Shown: piece after piece, positions 1 to 4,704 of the stretch
Layout: every line of letters begins with the position of its first letter
Numbering within the stretch: the stretch's first letter is position 1
DNA from: an uncultured Ruminococcus sp.
GTDB taxonomy: Bacteria; Bacillota; Clostridia; Oscillospirales; Ruminococcaceae
Direction: 5' to 3'
DNA: 5,591 nucleotides
Assembly (NCBI GenBank): GCA_945876405.1
Contig: CAMCOJ010000160.1
Coordinates: 1-5,591, forward strand
Made by a program: the position numbers and the translations under genes
The notes under the pieces: generated by a model
What the model saw: the letters and a program-made list of their open reading frames with translations, nothing else
Told to the model about the DNA's origin: nothing
The model's database searches: none

Positions 1-40
1 AACAGATTTCAGCTTAGGTCTGAAATCTGTTGTTTTTTTA
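1..40 (+). terminator. Rho-independent terminator of an upstream + strand gene
   Basis: A perfect 12-bp inverted repeat (1-12 with 20-31, AACAGATTTCAG / CTGAAATCTGTT) encloses a 7-nt loop and is followed at once by a T-rich tract (33-39). It lies upstream of the first gene, so it must end a transcript that begins outside the window. Confidence 0.85.
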
Positions 41-123
41 GGATTGAATGGTATTCATGTGATTTAGTGTGAATTTTCAAAAAATATTAATGTAAATATA
101 CACGAATGATTTTAAAAAATATA

Positions 124-152
124 TTGATTTTTACATGAATATCTGATATGAT
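124..152 (+). promoter_or_regulatory. Sigma-A-type promoter of the AAA ATPase gene
   Basis: A -35 box TTGATT (124-129), a 17-bp spacer and a -10 box TATGAT (147-152) with an extended -10 TG at 144-145 predict a start near 159. An A/T-rich stretch (110-122) just upstream could act as an UP element. The ribosome binding site AGGA (168-171) lies 9 nt before the ATG. The box is strikingly similar to the surE promoter at 4837-4866. Confidence 0.65.
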
Positions 153-180
153 AATTTTATAACAGAAAGGAAGTGGCACG

Positions 181-1476
181 ATGTACAGAAAAATAACCGA
201 AGAGCTCAACAGGTGGAAGAGTGATCCATACAGAAAACCGTTGATTATACAGGGTGCGAGGCAGGTCGGGAAGACTTATACTTCCCTTGAATTCGGTAGA
301 AATAATTACGAAAATGTTGCGTATTTTAACTTTGAAACCAGTCCTTCCCTTTCAGAGATTTTTTCGGAAAATATCAGTCCTCAGTATCTTATTCCTTTGC
401 TTTCGCATATATGCGGTAAAACGATAGTAAAGGAAAAAACTCTGATTATATTTGACGAGATTCAGCTGTGTGAACGTGCACTGACAAGTCTGAAATATTT
501 CTGTGAAGAGGCTCCTGAATATCACATTATAGTTGCAGGAAGTCTTCTTGGAGTTGCTGTAAACAGATCGGAATTTTCATTTCCGGTGGGTAAAGTTGAT
601 ATAAAAACGATGTATCCTATGGATATGGAGGAATTTTTACTTGCAATGGGAGAGAACGAGCTTGCTTACAGAATAAAAAAATGCTTTGCAGACAATATCC
701 CTATGCCCTCGGTACTTCACGAATCTGCAATGCAGCTGTACCGACAGTATCTTGTAACGGGTGGAATGCCGGAATGTGTTTTGCAGTATTCACAGACAAG
801 AGACACGATTCTCGTCAGACACACTCAGAGCAATATACTTCAGAGCTATCTGAATGACATGAGCAAATACAACAATCTCAATGAGATTAAAAAGACAAGG
901 CTTGCTTACGATAATATAACAGTTCAGCTTTCGAAGAAAAATACACGTTTTCAGTACAAGCTGATAAAAAAAGGCGGCAGAGCTTCAGAGTTTGAAAATG
1001 CGATAGAATGGCTTTGCCTTTCCGGAATTGTATCGCAGGTTTATAAGGTCGAACAGATAAAAAAACCGCTGGAAAATTACAGAGATATAGATTCGTTTAA
1101 AATATATATATCTGATATGGGACTTCTGGGTGCCAGGAAGGAAATAAATCCGGATGATATACTCTTCATGTCAGAAGAAATAAACGACTTCAAAGGAGGC
1201 ATGACTGAAAACTATGTAAATATTCAACTGAAAATAAACGGCTACTCCACATATTACTGGGAATCAGACAGAGGAGCAGAAATAGATTTTATCATTCAGC
1301 GTGAAAATCACCTCATACCGGTTGAAGTCAAATCCGCCGACAATACAAAAGCCAAAAGCCTGAAACTATATATGCAGAAATTTTCTCCGGAATACGCCGT
1401 AAAAATTTCTGCTAAAAACTTTGCCTTTGAAGACAGAATAAAAACAGTACCGCTGTATGCGGTTTTCTGTCTGTGA
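181..1476 (+). CDS. AAA-family ATPase with C-terminal DUF4143 nuclease-like domain
   Basis: This 431-residue protein has the standard architecture and length of the widespread AAA_14/DUF4143 family. The N-terminal ATPase shows a Walker A motif GARQVGKT (25-32), a Walker B LIIFDEIQ (88-95) and a sensor-like AGS (119-121). The C-terminal part carries a PD-(D/E)XK-like signature: E343 in ENYV, AEIDF (366-370) and VEVK (381-384). No signal peptide or membrane segment is visible, so it is probably cytoplasmic. The start is supported by AGGA 9 nt upstream and by the promoter at 124-152. Family members are abundant in Clostridia and archaea, often near mobile or defence genes, but their cellular role and substrate are poorly defined. 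The gene appears intact and monocistronic. A weak hairpin (ACCGC/GCGGT, 1449-1463, then TTT) overlaps its last codons and may be a poor terminator. Confidence 0.93.
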   Translation: MYRKITEELNRWKSDPYRKPLIIQGARQVGKTYTSLEFGRNNYENVAYFNFETSPSLSEIFSENISPQYLIPLLSHICGKTIVKEKTLIIFDEIQLCERALTSLKYFCEEAPEYHIIVAGSLLGVAVNRSEFSFPVGKVDIKTMYPMDMEEFLLAMGENELAYRIKKCFADNIPMPSVLHESAMQLYRQYLVTGGMPECVLQYSQTRDTILVRHTQSNILQSYLNDMSKYNNLNEIKKTRLAYDNITVQLSKKNTRFQYKLIKKGGRASEFENAIEWLCLSGIVSQVYKVEQIKKPLENYRDIDSFKIYISDMGLLGARKEINPDDILFMSEEINDFKGGMTENYVNIQLKINGYSTYYWESDRGAEIDFIIQRENHLIPVEVKSADNTKAKSLKLYMQKFSPEYAVKISAKNFAFEDRIKTVPLYAVFCL

Positions 1477-1478
1477 TG

Positions 1479-1487
1479 TGGTATAAT
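1479..1487 (+). promoter_or_regulatory. Possible extended -10 promoter upstream of the toxin-antitoxin operon
   Basis: TGGTATAAT is an exact extended -10 element, but no acceptable -35 lies 16-18 bp upstream. Downstream are a purine-rich GGGGAGG (1500-1506) and a 10-codon frame starting at ATG 1520. The 13-base string ATGTGGTATAATA (1476-1488) also occurs in the Rpn promoter on the opposite strand (around 4645-4657). It could be a second promoter for the antitoxin-toxin genes or a chance match. Confidence 0.3.
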
Positions 1488-1535
1488 ACAATATGTAACG
1501 GGGAGGACGGATTACCAAAATGACAAAAAAGCTTG

Positions 1536-1564
1536 TTGACATTTTAGCGTAATTACGATAAAAT
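1536..1564 (+). promoter_or_regulatory. Consensus promoter of the toxin-antitoxin operon
   Basis: A perfect -35 box TTGACA (1536-1541), a 17-bp spacer and TAAAAT (1559-1564) make this the strongest promoter match in the window. The predicted start, near 1571, falls on the first base of the AGGAGG ribosome binding site, so the leader would be only about 15 nt. Confidence 0.85.
1541..1564. promoter_or_regulatory. Palindromic operator candidate inside the toxin-antitoxin promoter
   Basis: A perfect 10-bp palindrome CGTAATTACG (1548-1557) is flanked by matching arms ATTTTA (1541-1546) and TAAAAT (1559-1564). The only broken pair is G1547/A1558, giving 22 of 24 symmetrical positions. It runs from the last base of the -35 box to the last base of the -10 box, so a bound repressor would block RNA polymerase. 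Phd/YefM antitoxins are known to repress their own operons through promoter palindromes; binding here is inferred. Confidence 0.6.
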
Positions 1565-1585
1565 ATGCTTAGGAGGCGATTACTT

Positions 1586-1861
1586 ATGAGCATGAATATG
1601 ATAAGACCGGTTTCAGATTTAAGAAACAATTTTGCTGATATTTCAAAAACCGTTCACGAAACTGCACAACCCGTTTTTCTGACAAAAAACGGCTACGGCG
1701 ATATGGTTGTAATGAGCATGGAAGCTTTTGAGAATATGCAGTTTGAAAGTGACGTGTATTTCAAGCTTGCCGAAGCCGAAAGAGAAGCTGAGGAAACAGG
1801 AGAACGCTTTTCTTCAAAGGACATTCTCAGTGCAATGAGAGCAGCGGCAAGGGAAGAATAA
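1586..1861 (+). CDS. Type II antitoxin, Phd/YefM family
   Basis: This 91-residue protein has the Phd/YefM N-terminal DNA-binding and dimerisation domain (about residues 7-51): PVSDLRNNF (8-16), a PVFLTKNG strand (29-36) and VVMSMEAFEN (41-50). An acidic, charged C-terminal helix region (52-91) is the usual toxin-binding tail. The reading frame could open at an ATG at 1565, but that codon overlaps the -10 box. The ATG at 1586 follows AGGAGG (1571-1576) with a 9-nt spacing and is the better start. Its stop shares one base with the toxin start (TAATG), so the two are translationally coupled. By family knowledge it neutralises the adjacent toxin and autorepresses the operon through the palindrome at 1541-1564. 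Confidence 0.92.
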   Translation: MSMNMIRPVSDLRNNFADISKTVHETAQPVFLTKNGYGDMVVMSMEAFENMQFESDVYFKLAEAEREAEETGERFSSKDILSAMRAAAREE

Positions 1862-2169
1862 TGTATAGGATAGAGTATTTACCGATAGCCAGACGTGATA
1901 TGGTTGATATTGCAAAATATATCGGAATAAAGCTTGCAAATTACGATGCAGCAGACAGGTTGGCGAAAGAAATGACTGAGTCTGCTGAAAATTTGACATA
2001 TATGCCGTATAAGTGCCCGGCGTATATTCCTGTTAAGCCGTTGAAGCATGAATATCGTAAGCTGATAGTTCGCAATTACATCATGTTTTACTGGGTAAAC
2101 GAGGATGAAAAACTTGTAACAATAGCAAGAGTTGTGTACTCCGGGCAGGATTACGAAAAACTTTTATAA
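1861..2169 (+). CDS. Type II toxin, RelE/ParE superfamily
   Basis: This compact basic protein of 102 residues has the RelE/ParE fold pattern. It starts with a strand (YRIEYLPIA, 2-10), followed by a helical region with RRDMVDIAKYI (11-21) and a second helix around 28-47. A strand series then carries EYRKLIVRNYIMFYWV (64-79), and the end is VTIARVVYSGQDYEKLL (86-102). Basic and aromatic residues R66, R71, R90 and Y93 lie where the family usually has functional residues. Members either cleave mRNA on the ribosome (RelE/YoeB type) or poison gyrase (ParE type); the sequence alone does not say which. The ATG overlaps the antitoxin stop by one base, and a GGGAAG motif in the antitoxin's last codons serves as ribosome binding site. 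The gene is intact and is followed by a strong terminator. Confidence 0.9.
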   Translation: MYRIEYLPIARRDMVDIAKYIGIKLANYDAADRLAKEMTESAENLTYMPYKCPAYIPVKPLKHEYRKLIVRNYIMFYWVNEDEKLVTIARVVYSGQDYEKLL

Positions 2170-2189
2170 CAGAATTAAATTGCCTTGTG

Positions 2190-2236
2190 AAAAAATCTCC
2201 CTGCGTCGCTGCCTGCAGGGAGATTTTTGTTTTTTG
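2190..2236. terminator. Bidirectional terminator between convergent genes
   Basis: A perfect 14-bp stem (2191-2204 with 2215-2228, core ATCTCCCTGC/GCAGGGAGAT) has a 10-nt loop. On the + strand it is followed by a T-rich run to 2235, ending the toxin transcript. On the - strand the matching run is six T (complement of 2190-2195), ending the histidine phosphatase transcript. Confidence 0.9.
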
Positions 2237-2264
2237 GTGAACACAATTGGACTCGTTCACATTT

Positions 2265-2801
2265 TCACCTGTACTCAAACCTCAGTATCTCGCAGTTCCC
2301 TACTCCGAACTTTGCATACTCTTCATTTGTCATATCGTAAAAATACGACTGTATCACTCTCGAAATACCGTTGTGTGCAACCAGCAGAAATGTTCTTTCG
2401 TCATTTTTCAGCTCATCAAGCAGATTGTAGATTCTCTGGGCCAGACGGAGCATGGACTCCCCGTCCTCATAGCTGTTGATAAAATATGTCTTTGCCACGG
2501 CAAACTCTTCTCCGTCCCGCGGTGTTCCCTCGTACTTTCCGAAGCACTGCTCCTTCAGCCTTTCTTCACATTCCATTGGGATACCCGTAATCTCCGAAAT
2601 ATGACGTGCAGTTTCCGCTGCACGGATAAGCGGTGAATAAAGAATCTTATCTATCTTAATCCCTTCTTCAAGTATCTTTTTTCCCAGAAGCTCCGCCTGT
2701 TCGTGTCCCTTTTCGGTCAGTTCAATATCGGTGGCTCCGCAGATTTTGTTTTCTACATTCCATACAGTCTGTCCGTGTCTTGCAAAATATATATGCGGCA
2801 T
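2265..2801 (-). CDS. Histidine phosphatase family protein (phosphoglycerate mutase-like)
   Basis: This 178-residue protein carries all the hallmarks of the branch-1 histidine phosphatase superfamily. The RHG motif (R8-H9-G10) holds the phosphate-accepting histidine, R60 lies in SPLIRAAETA, E84 in LKEQCFGKYEG is the usual acid, and the second catalytic histidine is H143 in VAHNG. The enzyme removes a phosphate from a small metabolite through a phosphohistidine intermediate; the substrate cannot be read from sequence. Relatives include alpha-ribazole phosphatase (CobC), GpmB-type enzymes and sugar phosphatases. It is probably cytoplasmic, as no signal peptide is present. The start is supported by GAAAGG (complement of 2810-2815), 8 nt upstream. 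No convincing promoter is seen between it and the relic upstream. It is convergent with the toxin-antitoxin operon and shares its terminator. Confidence 0.93.
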   Translation of the reverse strand: MPHIYFARHGQTVWNVENKICGATDIELTEKGHEQAELLGKKILEEGIKIDKILYSPLIRAAETARHISEITGIPMECEERLKEQCFGKYEGTPRDGEEFAVAKTYFINSYEDGESMLRLAQRIYNLLDELKNDERTFLLVAHNGISRVIQSYFYDMTNEEYAKFGVGNCEILRFEYR

Positions 2802-3137
2802 AATGATTTCCTTTCTTTTATAAATGCTGAAATCGTTTCGTTAAGTGAACGGTACAGTTCAATCACGTATTTTTACTTCATCATAGGTGGTTGTGTCCTC
2901 CTCACCGTAGCGTATCCATCCGTAGTCTTCTCATGCTGCACCATGGTTTCTCTTGACTGTATCCCATGGATCATAAGCCGGTATATCAAAGAATTTTAAC
3001 ATCTGTTTAAGATCAAATCTTGTTTCAGGTATGCATCTTGAATTTATGAAATCTTCCAGATCCTTTATCGTAGGGTTTGTATTTACACCAAAAGGCAGCA
3101 TCATAGGTAGTATATCATAACATGTACCGTTTATCAA

Positions 3138-3236
3138 GTTTATTTTATAATTATTTGCACTATTTACAATGTTATTAAAGGTATTACTTGCACTATTTGC
3201 GATGTTTTTTAAATCATTATCCGCATCATTTACAAT
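3138..3236 (-). repeat. Three tandem 33-bp units (11-residue repeat)
   Basis: Units 3138-3170, 3171-3203 and 3204-3236 follow each other without gaps. On the - strand they begin ATTGTAAAT, ATCGCAAAT and ATTGTAAAT, and they translate as IVNDADNDLKN, IANSASNTFNN and IVNSANNYKIN. The pattern is I-x-N-x-A-x-N-x-x-x-N. The last two units share AAATAGTGCAA and are about two-thirds identical overall. An 11-residue period suits an amphipathic helix or coiled coil if the frame is translated. Confidence 0.75.
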
Positions 3237-3258
3237 TTTTTTAAACTCGTTGAAGAAG

Positions 3259-3293
3259 CGGGAGCACTTTCGTATATATCGAAGGTGCTCCCG
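3259..3293. other. Strong hairpin, terminator-like
   Basis: CGGGAGCAC and its complement form part of a 14-bp stem (3259-3272 with 3280-3293) with one G-T wobble (3268/3284) and a 7-nt TATATAT loop. On the + strand it is followed by TTTTGGTTT, a weak T-tract. No + strand gene ends just upstream, so it may be a leftover terminator or part of a repeated element. It lies inside the open frame of the decayed gene. Confidence 0.6.
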
Positions 3294-3304
3294 TTTTGGT
3301 TTAA

Positions 3305-3366
3305 GTGTATGAAAATAATGAATATCAGTAAGAGGGTTTTTAATATTTTCGAGGATGTTTTCACTG
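3305..3366. repeat. Direct repeat copy A flanking the Rpn gene
   Basis: It matches 4705-4766 at a constant offset of 1400 bp. The left end GTGTATGAAA (3305-3314) is identical, the middle ~20 bp has diverged, and a GGG plus a 30-nt block (3337-3366) is identical in both, with one T more in copy B. Sequence outside the block is unrelated. Confidence 0.85.
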
Positions 3367-3395
3367 GTACTGAGGTGCACAGAAATCATATTCAC

Positions 3396-3441
3396 AAAAA
3401 ATCATCCCACCGCACAGCAATTATGCTGAAACAGTGGGATG
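3396..3441 (-). terminator. Rho-independent terminator of the Rpn gene
   Basis: An 8-bp outer stem CATCCCAC/GTGGGATG (3403-3410 with 3434-3441) surrounds an inner 5-bp stem CAGCA/TGCTG (3415-3419 with 3424-3428). Read on the - strand it is followed by six T (complement of 3396-3401). It sits 37 bp beyond the Rpn stop codon. Confidence 0.85.
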
Positions 3442-3477
3442 TGTGTTATTTAGGTTAAGTAAATTTAAACCGACACC

Positions 3478-3660
3478 TTATTCAATTCCGAATTCTGTGT
3501 ACAGTTTCTGACGGTATTCGGCATCTGATGTAACCTTTTGTATTTCATCATTTCTTCCGGCATCAATAAGAGAATTGATTAAGGCACTAAGCTTGTTTTC
3601 GCCTTTAGCCTCACCTTTAGCCTCACGCTCTTCCAGATACTTCTTAAGTCCTTCACTCAT
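3478..3660 (-). CDS. Nested in-frame C-terminal small protein (RpnS-like antitoxin)
   Basis: An in-frame ATG at 3660 (Met278 of the full-length protein) would give a 60-residue protein identical to the Rpn C-terminal domain, starting MSEGLKKYLEER and ending KLYTEFGIE. It has its own expression signals: Shine-Dalgarno GAGGTGA (complement of 3666-3672) 5 nt upstream, and a TTGAAT-17-TATACT promoter match (3703-3731). The predicted product is mostly helical, highly charged, and contains two AKGE units. In published Rpn systems the separately translated C-terminal domain binds and blocks the toxic full-length protein, and a four-residue repeat in its dimerisation helix varies in number. Position, length and repeat all agree with that model; separate translation here is inferred. 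Confidence 0.65.
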   Translation of the reverse strand: MSEGLKKYLEEREAKGEAKGENKLSALINSLIDAGRNDEIQKVTSDAEYRQKLYTEFGIE

Positions 3661-4491
3661 TTTCTTCACCTCTTTCTCTTTAGGTACGTCAACACCCATA
3701 CCAGTATACTTGTTAATAATCTCCCATTCAATTCTGTCCAGCGGAGTGTCAATCTTCTCCAGAAGCTCGATTTTATTTTTATCCCTTGCATAAGCAATAG
3801 CCTTGAGAACAGTCTTAAGATTAGTATCCATACGCTCAAAATCATCTTCACTCATCTGATGCGGATCAATAAGGATGAATTTATAATCCGGAATCATCTC
3901 CCTGATGACCTTGTTCCGCTGAAACTTTCTCTTTGTCTTATCGAACATCTCATGAAGAGTAACCGGAGCATCCCACTTTTTCTCACCGAAGTTAATCACT
4001 ATAGTGACTACCGGAACGAGTTCATCATCTGCTTTCCATGATGAAAGAAATTCCTCATTGTCAGGTGATGCTTCAAGTGGTTCCTCGCCAGCTTTTTTCG
4101 CTTCTGAAATTGCTTTGAAAGTCTTTTTACGGTTTTCAATCTGGCAGATGTACTCCAGAACATCATACGTCATAGCCTTAACAGGCATAGCATAGTGAAG
4201 CTGGGACTGGTTTTCAGCACCAAAAACCATGTAGCAGGTTTTGTCTCCGGAGTTTTTTCTTGCAATTTTTCTCACATCACGGGTTCTTTCGAAAGTGAGT
4301 TTAAAGTCATCACCTTTGTAGATGTACGAAGTAGCAACCGTATTTCCGTCTTCAAGTACCTCAGGTGTGATAACCTGTACACCGTCGTAAACAGCGTAGT
4401 TTACAACATCAGCGAATATCTTATTATTTCCGATGTAAGCTTTGGTTAAATGATCCTTTTTTGTCATGTCGTTGTCGTTTTTCATAGTCAT
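3478..4491 (-). CDS. Rpn-family recombination-promoting nuclease (full-length, RpnL-like)
   Basis: This 337-residue protein is of the clostridial Rpn / PD-(D/E)XK 'putative transposase' type. Family landmarks in order: IFADVVNYAVYDG (25-37), RDV with D72, the E-x-Q active-site pair in GAENQSQLHYAMPVK (E93, Q95), VVTIVINFGEKKWD (161-174), LHEMF (179-183) and PDYKFILIDP (201-210). A charged helical tail carries AKGEAKGE (291-298). D72/E93/Q95 are the likely metal-binding residues. Rpn proteins are DNA endonucleases first described as stimulating recA-independent recombination and later as toxic anti-phage proteins. GAGG (4496-4499) precedes two possible starts: ATG 4491 (4-nt spacing) and ATG 4485 (10 nt, arguably better). 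It is monocistronic, with promoters at 4646-4674 and 4534-4562 and a terminator at 3396-3441. A separately translated C-terminal protein appears to be nested inside it. Confidence 0.9.
   Translation of the reverse strand: MTMKNDNDMTKKDHLTKAYIGNNKIFADVVNYAVYDGVQVITPEVLEDGNTVATSYIYKGDDFKLTFERTRDVRKIARKNSGDKTCYMVFGAENQSQLHYAMPVKAMTYDVLEYICQIENRKKTFKAISEAKKAGEEPLEASPDNEEFLSSWKADDELVPVVTIVINFGEKKWDAPVTLHEMFDKTKRKFQRNKVIREMIPDYKFILIDPHQMSEDDFERMDTNLKTVLKAIAYARDKNKIELLEKIDTPLDRIEWEIINKYTGMGVDVPKEKEVKKMSEGLKKYLEEREAKGEAKGENKLSALINSLIDAGRNDEIQKVTSDAEYRQKLYTEFGIE
3603..3626 (-). repeat. 12-bp tandem duplication encoding AKGE-AKGE
   Basis: CTTTAGCCTCAC (+ strand) occurs twice back to back (3603-3614, 3615-3626) with no mismatch. 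The period is four codons, so gain or loss of units keeps the frame of both the full-length Rpn protein and its nested C-terminal product. Confidence 0.9.
3666..3672 (-). promoter_or_regulatory. Internal ribosome binding site for the nested Rpn product
   Basis: GAGGTGA on the - strand is a seven-base match to the anti-Shine-Dalgarno complement. It lies 5 nt from the ATG at 3660 (8 nt measured from the GAGG core), a near-ideal spacing and a better site than the one serving the full-length gene. Confidence 0.7.
3703..3731 (-). promoter_or_regulatory. Candidate internal promoter inside the Rpn gene
   Basis: On the - strand, -35 TTGAAT (complement of 3726-3731), a 17-bp spacer and -10 TATACT (complement of 3703-3708) predict a start near 3696, about 36 nt before the nested ATG. 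The -35 hexamer and spacing equal those of the gene's own promoter at 4646-4674. It lies in coding sequence (EWEIINKYTG), so a chance match is possible. Confidence 0.5.
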
Positions 4492-4533
4492 ATTTCCTCA
4501 CGGTCAAATTGAATATTTTGTGATCACTACTAT

Positions 4534-4562
4534 ATTTTAACATATATGTAGCATAAATACAA
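4534..4562 (-). promoter_or_regulatory. Possible proximal promoter of the Rpn gene
   Basis: TTGTAT (complement of 4557-4562), a 17-bp spacer and TAAAAT (complement of 4534-4539) predict a start near 4527 and a ~36-nt leader. The -35 is mediocre, so this is a secondary candidate to the promoter at 4646-4674. Confidence 0.4.
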
Positions 4563-4645
4563 TATTGCAATTTCCACAAGGTTTCCTGTAAATAACAGGT
4601 AATATTACATAAACTGACAAATAAAGAGGCGCCGTTTACACCACT

Positions 4646-4674
4646 ATTATACCACATAAGTGATGTGGATTCAA
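4646..4674 (-). promoter_or_regulatory. Main promoter of the Rpn gene
   Basis: On the - strand, TTGAAT (complement of 4669-4674), a 17-bp spacer and a perfect TATAAT (complement of 4646-4651), with an extended -10 TG just before it, predict a start near 4639 and a leader of about 150 nt. The spacer is itself a palindrome. Confidence 0.75.
4652..4668. promoter_or_regulatory. Operator candidate: palindrome filling the Rpn promoter spacer
   Basis: CCACAT (4652-4657) and ATGTGG (4663-4668) are perfect inverted arms around AAGTG. They occupy exactly the 17 bp between the -10 and -35 boxes, a typical place for a repressor site. The binding protein is unknown. Confidence 0.45.
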
Positions 4675-4704
4675 TCCGGTTAATGTTTACGGGTGCAGAT
4701 ATTT

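Larger units (their letters stand above)
2859..3395 (-). pseudogene. Decayed gene with a HipA-like small-protein motif, interrupted by TGA
   Basis: The open frame 2931-3395 ends at a TGA (2931-2933), but the same frame continues for 23 more sense codons to a second TGA at 2859. The readthrough part (EDYGWIRYGEED...) completes a pattern begun before the stop: LPFGV (100-104), RCIPETR (120-126), YDPWDTVKRNHG (141-152), then [stop], D-x-x-WIR. From memory this R-x-P-x-x-R ... YDP ... HG ... D-x-x-W arrangement occurs in small clostridial proteins related to the N-terminal part of HipA-like proteins. The 5' end is also doubtful. The GTG start at 3395 abuts the T-run of the Rpn terminator, has no ribosome binding site, and the first ~50 codons run through a direct repeat and a hairpin. 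I read it as a gene that lost its start and gained a nonsense mutation. A short expressed 154-residue protein is the alternative. Confidence 0.5.

Noticed and set aside
53..140. ATTCATGT (53-60) and ACATGAAT (133-140) as a looped operator pair for the ATPase promoter
   Set aside because: Eight-base matches are expected by chance in DNA this AT-rich, and nothing else supports the pair.
1565..1585. Upstream ATG that would extend the antitoxin by seven residues
   Set aside because: The codon overlaps the -10 box and would lie before the transcript start; the ATG at 1586 has an ideal AGGAGG 9 nt upstream.
2247..2636. Plus-strand frames opposite the histidine phosphatase
   Set aside because: They are shadows of a well-supported gene on the other strand and show no family motifs.
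2931..2933. TGA read as tryptophan or recoded (alternative code)
   Set aside because: The ATPase and phosphatase genes end in TGA and tryptophan is encoded by TGG elsewhere, so a nonsense mutation is the simpler reading.
3138..3236. CRISPR array
   Set aside because: The 33-bp units are contiguous with no spacers and are diverged from each other.
4424..4657. 77-codon minus-strand frame upstream of the Rpn gene
   Set aside because: It covers the promoter and leader of the Rpn gene, has no ribosome binding site and overlaps the Rpn start in another frame.
3367..4704. Terminal inverted repeats of an insertion sequence around the Rpn gene
   Set aside because: I found only direct repeats; the inner ends show no convincing inverted similarity.
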